From an uncultured Acetatifactor sp. (GTDB lineage: Bacteria; Bacillota; Clostridia; Lachnospirales; Lachnospiraceae), in contig CAJUIA010000012.1 in the NCBI GenBank assembly GCA_910586485.1, forward strand, positions 1 to 64,000: a stretch of 64,000 bases of DNA. The letters run 5' to 3'. The notes under the pieces are model-generated. The model had not been told where the DNA came from. It worked only from the letters and a program-made list of their open reading frames with translations, and did not search any database. Position 1 is the stretch's first letter; each line of letters opens with the position of its first letter. The translations under genes were made by a program, and so were the position numbers. Shown piece after piece: positions 14,496 to 24,075 of this stretch.

Positions 14496-16586
14496 ATGAA
14501 GTCGATTAAATACAAGATTACGCTTTGCATCCTGCTATGTACGTTTTTGGCATCCGCTATTACGGAGGTGGCGTCCATCAATGTCACCAAACAGGCAACG
14601 GAGGACTATGCGGAACAGAACATGGAAATGGAGGCGCAAAACAAGACGATTGAGTTAAACGGGTGGATTGCCTGCATAGAACAGTCGGTCGACACCTTGA
14701 GCGATTACGTTTTAAGTGAGCTTGATGTGGACAGCTTTTTTAAGGAGAAGGCATATGCCGATGAATTTACGGAGCGAGTACAGTCCATCATCGAAGATTT
14801 TGCGATACATACTGACGGTGCGATCACGGCTTACATCCGTTATAATCCCGATTATTCCAACCCGACTTCAGGCTGTTTCCTGATGCGGAATTCCCTGAGC
14901 GAGGATTTCTATATGGTGGAGCCCACGGACTTTTCCATGTATGAACCAACGGACTATGCCCATGTGGGCTGGTATTATCTGCCGGTTGAGAACAAGGCGC
15001 CGCTCTGGATGTCTCCATACCTGAATGAAAACGTAAATGTGTATATGATTTCTTATGTGGTGCCCCTCTATGCGGAGGACGGTACGTCCATAGGCATCAT
15101 CGGCATGGATATTGACTTCGGCCAGGTGACGAAAATGGTGGATGCAGTGACCATTTATGATACGGGCTATGCCTTCCTGACGGATGCTTCCGGGGCTATT
15201 ATGCACCATAAGAATCTGGAGCTGGGTCAAAATATAGCGGACTTAGGCGGTACAATGGCAAAGGTGGCCGCCAGCTTACAGTCAGGACGGGAAGAGGGCT
15301 CTCTTATAAACTATGAGTACAATCATACGAAAAAAAGGCTTGTATATACGACGCTGAACAATCAGATGAAATTTGTGCTGACAGCGCCGGAAAAGGAGAT
15401 ACGCGCCACCACCAATACACTGTTTATAAAGGCCAGCACAGGCGGCCTGATTGCAATTATTTTTTCCGGAATCGTAGGTCTGATCATCAGTGTGCTGATT
15501 GTCAAGCCTATTACGGCGCTTACAAAGGTAATTGACAAGACTGCCAGATTTGACTTTACGCCTACCGAAAACGGTAAGATGCTGCGGAGATATAAGGATG
15601 AAATCGGGCAGATGGCGGCCAGAGTCCACGATATGCGGGGGGCACTCAGGGAGATGGTGAGCCAGATCAGCAATGCGGAAAACACAATCCAGTCAAGTGT
15701 TGATAATCTGGACCGCATCATGTCGGATAATAACGCACGTTCCCAGGATAATTCGGCGGCAACGCAGGAAATGGCGGCAGGTATTGAAATGGCGGCCAGA
15801 AATACGGAGCATATTGCAGATAACGTGGAAAGTGTGAAGCAGAATGCGGAAAGTATTTACGAAATGACGGAGGACGGCAGGGAGAAATCCGGCCAGATCC
15901 TGGGCAGAGCGGAGGAAATCAAGAGAACGTCGGAGAATTCCAGCAATCAGGCGGTTTCGGTGTTTAAGGAGATCAAAGAAAAATCCGATCAGGCCATCGA
16001 ACAGTCCAAGGCTACGGAAAAGATTAACGAACTGACCGATGCCATCAAGAGTATTTCCAGCCAGACCAGCCTGCTGGCGCTGAATGCCAATATCGAGGCG
16101 GCCAGGGCAGGGGAAGCGGGAAGAGGCTTTGCCGTAGTGGCAACGGAGATCGGCTCGCTTGCCACTCAGACCTCAAAGGCCGTGGACGATATTAACGAGA
16201 TTGTGGGAGCGGTTAATGCAGCCGTGGGAAGTATGACGGAATGTATGAATACCATGATTCACTTTTTGGAGACAAAGGTTATCTCCGATTATGGCGCATT
16301 TAAGAATTCGGGAGAACAGTACCATGAAGACGCATCCGCGTATATGAGCTTAATGGACCGGATTAAAAATGCCATCGAAGAGCTGGACAGCCACATTGCA
16401 AATATTGTGACATCCGTGGAGGACATCAATGCGACGATGAATCAATCCACGCAGGGAGTCAATGAGATTGCGGAGAAATCTGCCAAGGTGGTGGAAAGCA
16501 CCATGGAGGGGTATGAGAGGCTGAATGAAAGCAAGCAGTCCGTGAAGGCGCTGGAGGCCATTACCGCGAAGTTCAAGCTGAAATAA
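14496..16586 (+). CDS. Methyl-accepting chemotaxis receptor with Cache sensor
   Basis: The 696-residue product has transmembrane helix 1 (about residues 7-26), a large extracellular double-Cache-like ligand domain (to about residue 310, including GWYYLPVENKAPLWMSPY and GIIGMDIDFGQV), transmembrane helix 2 (about 315-338), a HAMP linker and a cytoplasmic signalling domain with the hairpin tip ISSQTSLLALNANIEAARAG and GRGFAVVATEI. It would sense small molecules outside the cell and control CheA and the flagellar motor. GGAGG lies 7 bases upstream of the ATG at 14496. It is flanked by two terminators and so is monocistronic. Ligand is unknown; Cache domains often bind amino or carboxylic acids. 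Confidence 0.93.
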   Translation: MKSIKYKITLCILLCTFLASAITEVASINVTKQATEDYAEQNMEMEAQNKTIELNGWIACIEQSVDTLSDYVLSELDVDSFFKEKAYADEFTERVQSIIEDFAIHTDGAITAYIRYNPDYSNPTSGCFLMRNSLSEDFYMVEPTDFSMYEPTDYAHVGWYYLPVENKAPLWMSPYLNENVNVYMISYVVPLYAEDGTSIGIIGMDIDFGQVTKMVDAVTIYDTGYAFLTDASGAIMHHKNLELGQNIADLGGTMAKVAASLQSGREEGSLINYEYNHTKKRLVYTTLNNQMKFVLTAPEKEIRATTNTLFIKASTGGLIAIIFSGIVGLIISVLIVKPITALTKVIDKTARFDFTPTENGKMLRRYKDEIGQMAARVHDMRGALREMVSQISNAENTIQSSVDNLDRIMSDNNARSQDNSAATQEMAAGIEMAARNTEHIADNVESVKQNAESIYEMTEDGREKSGQILGRAEEIKRTSENSSNQAVSVFKEIKEKSDQAIEQSKATEKINELTDAIKSISSQTSLLALNANIEAARAGEAGRGFAVVATEIGSLATQTSKAVDDINEIVGAVNAAVGSMTECMNTMIHFLETKVISDYGAFKNSGEQYHEDASAYMSLMDRIKNAIEELDSHIANIVTSVEDINATMNQSTQGVNEIAEKSAKVVESTMEGYERLNESKQSVKALEAITAKFKLK

Positions 16587-16620
16587 ATGATAATGGAAAT
16601 TGCCATGATCGAAAGGCAAA

Positions 16621-16654
16621 CGTAAAAAAACGCCGCCTGCGGCGTTTTTTTACG
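16621..16654. terminator. Bidirectional intrinsic terminator
   Basis: The palindrome pairs CGTAAAAAAACGCCG with CGGCGTTTTTTTACG around CCTG, giving an A-rich 5' arm and a T-run on both strands. Confidence 0.85.
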
Positions 16655-16714
16655 TTACTTTTTTATTGCATCTTAAAGTTGAATCCGCTATTATGTATGA
16701 GAAAGGAAATGACT

Positions 16715-17323
16715 ATGTATATTATTGCAGGATTGGGAAATTTCGGAAGAGAATACACAAACACCAGGCATAATATCGGGTTTGAGGTGATAGACAGGCT
16801 TGCCGGACAGGAAAATATATCCTTACTGGAGATGAAGCATAAGGCGGTAATCGGCAAGGGGATGATTGCAGGGCAGAAATGTATCCTGGCAAAGCCTCTT
16901 ACCTTTATGAATCTCAGCGGGGAAAGTATCAGGGAGCTGGTGGACTATTATAAAGCAGACGCTGCCTCAGAGCTGATCGTCATATCCGACGATATATGTC
17001 TTGATGTGGGGCAGCTGCGCATTCGTAAGCAGGGCAGCGCCGGCGGTCATAACGGACTGAAGAATATCATATCGCTTTTAGGACACGATGCTTTTGTAAG
17101 AATCCGGGTAGGCGTGGGAGAAAAGCCACAGGAATGGGATCTGGTGGATCATGTGCTGGGACATTTTTCCACGGCGGAGCGGAAGCTGATGGATGAGGCG
17201 GTGGACAGAGCGGCTGAGGCCGTGCGGGTGATTCTTGCGGACGGTGCAGATGCGGCGATGAATCAGTTTAACAGAAAGGCGGCAGGTAAAAAGGATGCAG
17301 GCATTACTCTCACCTCTTCGTGA
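16715..17323 (+). CDS. pth: Peptidyl-tRNA hydrolase
   Basis: Pth releases peptides from prematurely dropped peptidyl-tRNA. The 202-residue product shows IAGLGNFGREYTNTRHNIGF, with the family's Asn and catalytic His, then FMNLSGESI, the catalytic Asp in VISDDICLDVG and SAGGHNGLKNII. Length is typical. The ATG at 16715 has AAAGG 8 bases upstream; an ATG two codons earlier is possible. The C-terminus carries a short Lys-rich tail. It overlaps the start of mfd by 29 bases; pth-mfd is a conserved Gram-positive gene pair, so the two are translationally linked. Confidence 0.95.
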   Translation: MYIIAGLGNFGREYTNTRHNIGFEVIDRLAGQENISLLEMKHKAVIGKGMIAGQKCILAKPLTFMNLSGESIRELVDYYKADAASELIVISDDICLDVGQLRIRKQGSAGGHNGLKNIISLLGHDAFVRIRVGVGEKPQEWDLVDHVLGHFSTAERKLMDEAVDRAAEAVRVILADGADAAMNQFNRKAAGKKDAGITLTSS

Positions 17324-20300
17324 ACTGGCGGAATATGACGGCCTGAAGGAGACATTACGAAAAGGAACGGGACCTGTAGGTCTTACGGGATGTGTGGATT
17401 CTCAAAAGCTGCATATGATTTATGGACTGGGCGATGGCGCTAAGAGGAAGGTCATCGTTACTTATAATGACTTAAAGGCCAGGGAGATTTTTGAAGAATA
17501 TAAGTTTTATGACAGAAATGTCATGTTATATCCCGCAAAGGACCTGATCTTTTTTCAGGCGGATATTCACGGAAATCAGCTGGTGAAGGAGCGGGTCAGG
17601 ACAATGCGCCGTCTTATGGAAAACAAGCCCCTGACTATTGTCACTACCTATGCGGCGCTGATGACTCCGTTGGCCTTGTGGGATCGGGCAAGGGATGTGA
17701 TTGATATTGAAAAGGGGGGAATTCTGCAGGAGAGCCGTCTGGCGGAAAAGCTGACGGATTTCGGATATGAAAAAACCTATCAGGTGGAGAATCCGGGGCA
17801 GTTTTCCGTCCGTGGAGGCATTATAGACATTTTTGACCTGACGGAGGAAAATCCTTACCGCATTGAACTGTGGGGGGATGAGATTGAATCCATCCGGAGC
17901 TTTGATATATTAAGCCAGCGCTCCATTGAAAAATTGGAGAGCGTGTCCGTATTTCCGGCTACGGAGTTTGTGCTGGACGATACGAGGATCAGAGAGGGCT
18001 TAAAAAAGCTGGAGGCGGAAGCAAAGCACCAGGAAAAGGTATTCTGGGAGGCCTTTCAGACGGAGGAAGCCGCCAGGATTACCGCTCAGCTGAGGGAACT
18101 GCGGGAACAGCTTATAGAGTTTAAAAGTAAGGCGAATCTGGAGGGATACATTCGTTACTTTTACGAGCACACCGTAACGCTGCCGGAAATGCTGACACAT
18201 ATGTCGGAAAAGCAGGGAGAACAGGGAAAACCTTTGTTTTTTCTGGACGAGCCGGTCCGGCTCAAAGAACAGGCGGAGGCCGTGGAGCTGGAATTTCGGG
18301 AGAGCATGTCCAGAAGAGCGGAAAAGGGGCTGTGCCTTCCCGGTCAGATGAATATTCTTTACAGCGGAGAAGAGGTAGCGGCAAGGCTGCAGGGGGGAAG
18401 CGTGGTTACGATTGCCACCATGGATACCAGGGGTGGCTATTTTAAGCCGGAACGAAGGATTGATGTGGCAGCAAGGAGCCTTGCCCCTTACAATAACAGC
18501 TTTGAGGCGCTGGTGAAGGATCTGCAGCAGTTTAAAAGAAAAGGATACCGCGTATTGCTGTTATCCGGTTCCCGCACCAGGGCCAGGCGGCTGGCGGAGG
18601 ATCTGCGGGATCAGGAGCTGACAGCGGTTTATACGGAGGATCCCTTTCGAGAAGTACAGCCCGGAGAGGTATTGACCTATTACGGCCATGTGGGCAGGGG
18701 ATTTGAATATCCGCTGATTAAATTTGTGGTGTTGTCGGAGACGGACATCTTCGGGGCGGAAAAGAAAAAGAAGAAAGCAAAGAAGCTCTATCAGGGTCAG
18801 AAGATCAAGGACATGGGAGAGCTGAAAATAGGGGATTATGTGGTCCATGAGAGTCATGGCTTAGGGATCTACCGGGGGATTGAAAAGGTAGAGATGGAAG
18901 GCGTGGTCAAGGACTACATTAAGATTGAATACAGGGACGGCGGTAATCTGTATGTGCTGGCTACAGGCCTGGATGTGATCCAGAAATATGCTTCTGCTGA
19001 GGCAAAGCGCCCGAAGCTGAACAAGCTGGGGTCCAAGGAATGGGAAAAGACCAAAACAAGGGTGAGGGGAGCTGTAAGCGAGGTGGCAAAGGATCTGGTG
19101 GAGCTTTATGCCTCCAGGCAGTCGGGAGAAGGCTACCGTTATGGCCAGGACACGGTCTGGCAGCGGGAGTTCGAGGAAATGTTTCCCTTTGAGGAAACGG
19201 AGGATCAGCTGAATGCCATTGCGGAGACCAAGGCGGATATGGAAAGCGGGAAGATTATGGACCGCCTGATCTGCGGAGACGTGGGCTACGGGAAGACGGA
19301 GATTGCTCTTCGGGCCGCCTTTAAAGCAGTGCAGGAGGGAAAGCAGGTGGCCTACCTGGTTCCCACCACCATTTTGGCCCAGCAGCATTATACGACCTTC
19401 GTACAGCGGATGAAGGACTTTCCCGTGAGGGTGGAGCTGATCAGCCGGTTCCGCACGCCGGGGGAGCTGAAAAAAACCATTGCCGATATTCAAAAGGGGC
19501 AGGTGGACATCTGTATCGGCACACACAGGATTCTGTCCGGAGATGTGAAATTTAAGGATTTGGGCCTTCTGGTGGTGGATGAGGAACAGCGCTTCGGCGT
19601 GGCGCACAAGGAGAAAATCAAAAAGCTGAAGGAGAATGTGGATGTGCTGACCCTGACGGCTACGCCGATTCCCAGGACCCTTCATATGAGCCTGGTGGGC
19701 ATCCGGGATATGAGCGTGCTGGAGGAAGCGCCGGAGGACAGACTGCCTATCCAGACCTTTGTCTGCGAATATAATGAAGAGCTTGTACGAGAGGCCTGTG
19801 TCCGGGAGCTGGCAAGGGAAGGGCAGGTTTATTATGTTTATAACCGGGTGAATAATATTGCTGATGTGGCGGCCGGGATTGCAAAGCTGGTGCCGGAGGC
19901 TTCCGTGGCATACGCTCATGGACAGATGAAGGAGCATGAGCTGGAAAAGATCATGTATGATTTTATTGCCGGTGAGATCGACATACTGGTGTCCACCACC
20001 ATTATCGAGACTGGCCTGGACATTTCCAACGTGAATACCATGATTATTCATGATTCGGACAATATGGGCCTTTCCCAGCTGTACCAGCTGCGGGGAAGGG
20101 TGGGCCGCTCCAATCGCACGGCTTATGCCTTTCTCATGTACCGGCGGGATAAGGTCTTGAAGGAGGTGGCGGAGAAGCGTCTGGAGGCGATCAGGGAGTT
20201 TACCGATTTGGGAAGCGGCTTTAAAATTGCCATGCGAGACCTGGAGATCCGAGGGGCAGGCAATCTGCTGGGAGTACAGCAGCATGGGCATATGGAAGCC

Positions 20301-20846
20301 GTAGGCTACGACCTGTACTGCAAGATGCTGAACGAGGCGGTAAGGAATTTGAAGGGAATCGGGACCCCGGAGGACTTTGCCACCCTGATTGATCTGGATG
20401 TAGATGCCTTTATTCCTGCCTCCTATATTATGAACGAGGTACAGAAGCTGGATATTTACAAGCGGATTGCCGGAATAGAGAACCTGCGGGAGCGGGATGA
20501 CATGAAGGATGAGCTTCTGGACCGTTTTGGCGAGATTCCGAAGTCTGTGGACAATCTGCTGCGCATTGCCCTGATCCGTGTGGGGGGCCATAAGCTGTAC
20601 ATGACGGAGATCAAGGGCAAGAACGGCCGGATTACGTTTACCTTCCGGCCCGATGCGGCCGTGAATCCCCAGAGGATTCCCGGACTGTTACAGAAGTATG
20701 GAAAGGATTTGGCTTTTACGGCCTACGGAACACCTTTTTTTACCTATAAGTATAAGAAAACGGGGCTGGCGGAGACGGATGCGGAGCTGTTGCTTGGCAG
20801 GACGGAGGAATTGCTGGAGGCCATGAATGCGCTTCTGGAAGAATAA
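17295..20846 (+). CDS. mfd: Transcription-repair coupling factor
   Basis: Mfd displaces RNA polymerase stalled at DNA damage and recruits UvrA. The 1183-residue product has an N-terminal UvrB-like region (NPGQFSVRGGIIDIFDL), a central RNA-polymerase-interacting domain (IGDYVVHESHGLGIYRGI, about residue 520), a RecG-like superfamily 2 translocase with Walker A (GDVGYGKTEIA, about 661), DEEQRFG (about 763) and TATPIPRTL, helicase motif VI (QLRGRVGRSNRTAYAF) and a C-terminal TRCF domain. Length is typical. It begins inside the 3' end of pth. Confidence 0.97.
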   Translation: MQALLSPLRELAEYDGLKETLRKGTGPVGLTGCVDSQKLHMIYGLGDGAKRKVIVTYNDLKAREIFEEYKFYDRNVMLYPAKDLIFFQADIHGNQLVKERVRTMRRLMENKPLTIVTTYAALMTPLALWDRARDVIDIEKGGILQESRLAEKLTDFGYEKTYQVENPGQFSVRGGIIDIFDLTEENPYRIELWGDEIESIRSFDILSQRSIEKLESVSVFPATEFVLDDTRIREGLKKLEAEAKHQEKVFWEAFQTEEAARITAQLRELREQLIEFKSKANLEGYIRYFYEHTVTLPEMLTHMSEKQGEQGKPLFFLDEPVRLKEQAEAVELEFRESMSRRAEKGLCLPGQMNILYSGEEVAARLQGGSVVTIATMDTRGGYFKPERRIDVAARSLAPYNNSFEALVKDLQQFKRKGYRVLLLSGSRTRARRLAEDLRDQELTAVYTEDPFREVQPGEVLTYYGHVGRGFEYPLIKFVVLSETDIFGAEKKKKKAKKLYQGQKIKDMGELKIGDYVVHESHGLGIYRGIEKVEMEGVVKDYIKIEYRDGGNLYVLATGLDVIQKYASAEAKRPKLNKLGSKEWEKTKTRVRGAVSEVAKDLVELYASRQSGEGYRYGQDTVWQREFEEMFPFEETEDQLNAIAETKADMESGKIMDRLICGDVGYGKTEIALRAAFKAVQEGKQVAYLVPTTILAQQHYTTFVQRMKDFPVRVELISRFRTPGELKKTIADIQKGQVDICIGTHRILSGDVKFKDLGLLVVDEEQRFGVAHKEKIKKLKENVDVLTLTATPIPRTLHMSLVGIRDMSVLEEAPEDRLPIQTFVCEYNEELVREACVRELAREGQVYYVYNRVNNIADVAAGIAKLVPEASVAYAHGQMKEHELEKIMYDFIAGEIDILVSTTIIETGLDISNVNTMIIHDSDNMGLSQLYQLRGRVGRSNRTAYAFLMYRRDKVLKEVAEKRLEAIREFTDLGSGFKIAMRDLEIRGAGNLLGVQQHGHMEAVGYDLYCKMLNEAVRNLKGIGTPEDFATLIDLDVDAFIPASYIMNEVQKLDIYKRIAGIENLRERDDMKDELLDRFGEIPKSVDNLLRIALIRVGGHKLYMTEIKGKNGRITFTFRPDAAVNPQRIPGLLQKYGKDLAFTAYGTPFFTYKYKKTGLAETDAELLLGRTEELLEAMNALLEE

Positions 20847-20861
20847 AGGAGATCATTTGGG

Positions 20862-20895
20862 CTGCAGGCGATAGAAAGGTATGGTGATAACGATG
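20862..20895 (+). repeat. Leader copy D: AAAGG box with paired in-frame starts
   Basis: GCTGCAGGCGATAGAAAGG is followed by ATG-GTG-ATA-ACG-ATG. The GAAAGG box, a start-like codon beginning one base after it and the real ATG 12 bases further match the leaders of glgP, pyrD and gntR, giving M-V-x-x-M each time. This copy lacks the longer upstream similarity that the other three share. Confidence 0.4.
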
Positions 20896-21513
20896 GAAAT
20901 TAAAAATGTGATCTTTGATATGGGAAATGTACTGATCTATTTTACACCGGAACTGTATATTAAGCAGCAGGGCGTGTCGGAGGAAGAGGAAAAGCTTCTG
21001 CTGCGGGAGGTGTTTCGACGGATGGAGTGGGTTCAGCTGGACCATGGCACCATCACGGAGGAAGAGGCTGTAGAATCTATCTGCAGGCGGGTTCCGTCCC
21101 ATTTAAGAGGTGTGGTGGAAGAGCTGGTTTTTCGCTGGTGGGCCAGACCTTTAAGTCCGGTACCGGGCATGAAGGAGCTGGCGGCGGAGCTTAAAGGCCT
21201 GGGCTTAAGGCTTTATCTGCTGTCAAACGCCAGCACCCAGCAGTGTAAGTATCATGACAGGATTCCCGGAACGGAGTATTTTGACGGGCGCATTGTTTCT
21301 GCAGAATGCAGGCTGATCAAGCCCCAGCGGGAGATTTATCAGCTGCTGCTGGATACTTATGGTTTATGTGCCAAGGAATGCCTGTTTATCGACGATTCCC
21401 CCCTGAATGTGGAAGGGGCCTGCTGTGCGGGAATCAAAGGGATCATTTTTGACGATGATCTTCCGCGTTTGAGAAGAGAACTTCGCGAAGCCGGGGTTAT
21501 GGTGCATATGTAA
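20893..21513 (+). CDS. HAD-family phosphatase, YihX-like
   Basis: The 206-residue product has the HAD motif I variant FDMGNVLIYF, in which the usual second Asp is Gly as in YihX and epoxide-hydrolase N-terminal phosphatases, motif II LLSNAS, a conserved Lys (LIKPQREIY) and motif III FIDDSPLNVEGA. E. coli YihX dephosphorylates alpha-glucose 1-phosphate, which would fit the glycogen genes in this window, but the substrate here is not known. The start is taken as the ATG at 20893; an ATG at 20881 is too close to the ribosome site. It follows mfd by 46 bases and may be co-transcribed. Confidence 0.8.
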   Translation: MEIKNVIFDMGNVLIYFTPELYIKQQGVSEEEEKLLLREVFRRMEWVQLDHGTITEEEAVESICRRVPSHLRGVVEELVFRWWARPLSPVPGMKELAAELKGLGLRLYLLSNASTQQCKYHDRIPGTEYFDGRIVSAECRLIKPQREIYQLLLDTYGLCAKECLFIDDSPLNVEGACCAGIKGIIFDDDLPRLRRELREAGVMVHM

Positions 21514-21610
21514 TCGAACATATATTTATTTTAAGAGAGTTTTATAGGACTTATAAAATGATACCTTCTATTCAGAACAAACAAAACAAATCTGAACAGG
21601 AGGTCATTTT

Positions 21611-21715
21611 ATGAAAGGTTATATTACGGCAAGCGGATATATGGGACTGGTGGAGGGCAGGTACATCCTTTTTGCCAGCGAGGAAGAATATCTGGAATAC
21701 CTGGAGGAATGCTGA
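21611..21715 (+). CDS. 34-residue conserved-looking peptide
   Basis: A short frame with a strong AGGAGG ribosome site (8 bases upstream) encodes a 34-residue acidic, Tyr-rich peptide: it starts MKGYITASGYMGLVEGRYIL and ends in a run of Glu and Tyr (EEEYLEYLEE). I believe similar peptides occur as unannotated genes in other Lachnospiraceae, but no function is known to me. It lies alone between the HAD phosphatase and the kinase gene, after an inverted repeat (TTTTATA/TATAAAA at 21540-21558) that may belong to its promoter region. The good ribosome site and isolated position argue for a real gene. Confidence 0.6.
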   Translation: MKGYITASGYMGLVEGRYILFASEEEYLEYLEEC

Positions 21716-21806
21716 GAGATTGTCTTTTCACAGCCCCCGATTTGTGGTATCCTAGTATGAAGAGAAGCTCTAAACTTCACACCGAAGAATGTAAGGGGGC
21801 ATGGAC

Positions 21807-22829
21807 ATGAAAAAAGATTTTGATTTACTGTCTTTGGGGGAGATTATGTTAAGGCTGTCACCGCCGGACAACGAGAGGATGACCAGGGGGGACACCTTAA
21901 GCAAGCAGGCGGGAGGGGCGGAGCTGAATTCCGCCACGGGCGCGGCCATGCTGGGGTTGAGGTGCGGCATCATCTCCAAGCTGCCGGCCAATGATCTGGG
22001 GATCTATATCAAGAACAGAGTCCGTCTCTGCGGCGTCAGTGACGATTACCTGGTGTATGACGACAGCAAGGATGCCAGACTGGGAGTCTATTACTACGAA
22101 AACGGCGCCTATCCCAGAAAGCCGCGCATTGTGTATGACAGGAAGAATACGTCGGTCAATAAAATTTCTGTGGAGGATTATGACGAGCAGCTGTTTCGGG
22201 CGGCAAGATGCTTTCATACCAGCGGCATCACCTTAGCCTTAAGCCCGCAGATGAGGGAGACGGCCGTCAGGATGATAAAGCGCTTTAAGGAAGAGGGCAC
22301 CATCATTTCCTTTGACGTCAATTTCCGGGGCAACCTGTGGACAGGGGCAGAGGCTAAGGCCTGCATTGAATCCATCCTGCCTTATGTGGACATCTTTTTC
22401 TGCTCCGAGGACACGGCCAGGCTGACCTTTTTAAAAGAGGGGGACGTGAAGGAAATCATGAAAAGCTTTACGAAGGAGTATCCCATTTCTCTGGTGGCAT
22501 CCACACAGCGTGTTGTACACAGCCCTAAGCGCCATACCTTCGGCTCCGTGATTTACAGCGCCAGGGAAGACCGGTTTTATGAGGAAGCGCCCTATGCGGA
22601 CATTGAGGTGGTGGACAGGATCGGCAGCGGCGATGCCTACATATCCGGCGTGCTGTACGGGCTGCTGGCCCATGAAGGGGACTGCAGAAAGGCTTTGGAA
22701 TACGGCAATGCGGTCAGCGCCCTGAAAAATACTATTCCCGGCGATCTGCTAAGTACGGATTTAGCGGAAATTGAAGGTATCATTAAGGAGCATAAGTCCA
22801 CAGGCAGAGCTGCAGAGATGGACAGATAA
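21807..22829 (+). CDS. PfkB-family sugar kinase, 2-keto-3-deoxygluconate kinase-like
   Basis: The 340-residue product has the PfkB signatures: LSLGEIMLRLSPPDNERM and the GGAELNSATGAAMLG substrate loop near the N-terminus and the DRIGSGDAYISG anion-hole motif with the catalytic Asp near residue 272. The N-terminal pattern is that of KdgK, which phosphorylates ketodeoxygluconate from uronic acids, though fructokinases look similar. The ATG at 21807 has a GGGGG ribosome site 7 bases upstream. A strong bidirectional terminator follows. The nearby GH43/LplB locus suggests that it handles sugars from plant polysaccharides, but it is transcribed separately. Confidence 0.85.
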   Translation: MKKDFDLLSLGEIMLRLSPPDNERMTRGDTLSKQAGGAELNSATGAAMLGLRCGIISKLPANDLGIYIKNRVRLCGVSDDYLVYDDSKDARLGVYYYENGAYPRKPRIVYDRKNTSVNKISVEDYDEQLFRAARCFHTSGITLALSPQMRETAVRMIKRFKEEGTIISFDVNFRGNLWTGAEAKACIESILPYVDIFFCSEDTARLTFLKEGDVKEIMKSFTKEYPISLVASTQRVVHSPKRHTFGSVIYSAREDRFYEEAPYADIEVVDRIGSGDAYISGVLYGLLAHEGDCRKALEYGNAVSALKNTIPGDLLSTDLAEIEGIIKEHKSTGRAAEMDR

Positions 22830-22871
22830 GGCGCAGGCTGCTGCCTGTATGAAAGTTAAATAAATCCGTGT

Positions 22872-22913
22872 CAAAATAAGAAAAGGCTTTTAAAAAGCCT
22901 TTTCTTATTTTGC
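22872..22913. terminator. Strong bidirectional terminator
   Basis: CAAAATAAGAAAAGGCTTTT pairs with AAAAGCCTTTTCTTATTTTG in a long, nearly perfect stem ending in T-runs on both strands. Confidence 0.85.
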
Positions 22914-22962
22914 TCTTAAATTTCTCAAAGTTTTATAAACAACATATGAAAAAACCCTAAAA

Positions 22963-22997
22963 ATGCAGGGGTTTAAAAAAATTGTACCCCTCTGCAT
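22963..22997 (+). promoter_or_regulatory. Inverted repeat upstream of the sugar-transport operon
   Basis: ATGCAGGGGT (22963-22972) pairs with ACCCC-TC-TGCAT (22986-22997) around an AT-rich loop. It lies between the kinase terminator and the permease genes. It could be an operator or leader hairpin; I see no clear promoter match. Confidence 0.3.
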
Positions 22998-23112
22998 AAA
23001 AAAGGTTCCCTCTTAAAAAAGGCAGGAATCAATATTTTAGAAAGAAGAATTGTATCTTGTGATTACTGGCTGCGGAATGATACCGTAAGTATCAGAAGGA
23101 GGTCGGGGACAC

Positions 23113-24075
23113 ATGAAATTCAAATTAAAAAAGGCAAGGAAGGAAAAGCCCGCAAAATATGTACCGCCCAGAAAAAACTTAAAACAGAAAATGATGGCTA
23201 TTTATCATTACAGATGGTTTTATGTTATGTTTCTGCCGGTGTTTTTATCCCTGCTGGTATTTCATTATTTTCCCATCTATGGAATCAAGTATGCGTTTTA
23301 TGAGTATACGCCGTTTAAGGCACCCACGTGGGTGGGCTGGGAAAATTTCGAATACCTGTTTTCCAGCGTAAGATTCTGGAGAGCTTTTAAAAATACCATC
23401 GTACTCAGCATGGTAAAGCTGGTCTTAAGCATGGTGTTCAGCGTAGGTCTGGCACTGCTGATTGATGAGATCAGAAGCGTCTGGTTCCGCAAGATAACAC
23501 AGACGGTAGTTTACATACCTCACTTTATATCCTGGGTTGTTGTGGCATCTATTTTTACTTTGTTCCTGTCGCCTCAGTCCGGTATGGTGAATGCTATTAT
23601 TACCGCACTTGGTCATAAGCCGATTTACTTTCTGGCCAGTGACAGCTGGTGGAGGGTGGTATTCTATCTGCTGAATCTATGGAAGGAAACAGGATGGGGG
23701 ACCATTGTGTTCATAGCGGCCTTAGCCGGCGTGGATCAGGAAATGTACGAGGCGGCTGCCATCGACGGTGCAACCCACTGGCAGAGAGTGAAATATGTAT
23801 CCATTCCCGCGATCAGCGTGACGATCCTGACCGTGTTTATACTGAATCTGGCAAAGGTGCTGAATCTGTTTGACCCTGTATTCGTATTGCAGAATGACAG
23901 CGTGATCAAGTCCTCGGACGTTATCGGAACTTATGTATACCGAATGGGTATCGAAAGCGCCGATTACGGCGTATCAACGGCGTCGGGACTGTTTAAATCC
24001 GTGATTTCGGTAGGGCTGATCACCGTGGCCAACCATATCAATAAGAAAATCAAAGGGGAGGGAATCCTGGGATGA
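23113..24075 (+). CDS. ABC sugar transporter permease, LplB type
   Basis: The 320-residue product is an inner-membrane permease of the CUT1 family, with a basic cytoplasmic N-terminus, six hydrophobic segments and the EAA loop (EMYEAAAIDGATHWQRVKYV, about residues 215-234) that contacts the ATPase. LplB/YtcP pairs import oligosaccharides in Firmicutes with a dedicated lipoprotein and usually a shared MsmX-like ATPase encoded elsewhere; none is encoded here. GGAGG lies 9 bases before the ATG. It overlaps the second permease gene by four bases (ATGA). Confidence 0.92.
   Translation: MKFKLKKARKEKPAKYVPPRKNLKQKMMAIYHYRWFYVMFLPVFLSLLVFHYFPIYGIKYAFYEYTPFKAPTWVGWENFEYLFSSVRFWRAFKNTIVLSMVKLVLSMVFSVGLALLIDEIRSVWFRKITQTVVYIPHFISWVVVASIFTLFLSPQSGMVNAIITALGHKPIYFLASDSWWRVVFYLLNLWKETGWGTIVFIAALAGVDQEMYEAAAIDGATHWQRVKYVSIPAISVTILTVFILNLAKVLNLFDPVFVLQNDSVIKSSDVIGTYVYRMGIESADYGVSTASGLFKSVISVGLITVANHINKKIKGEGILG

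Noticed and set aside
18861..20591. 576-codon open frame on the minus strand inside mfd
   Set aside because: It is antisense to a highly conserved gene, has low-complexity His/Leu/Gln composition and no ribosome site; a shadow of high-GC codon use.
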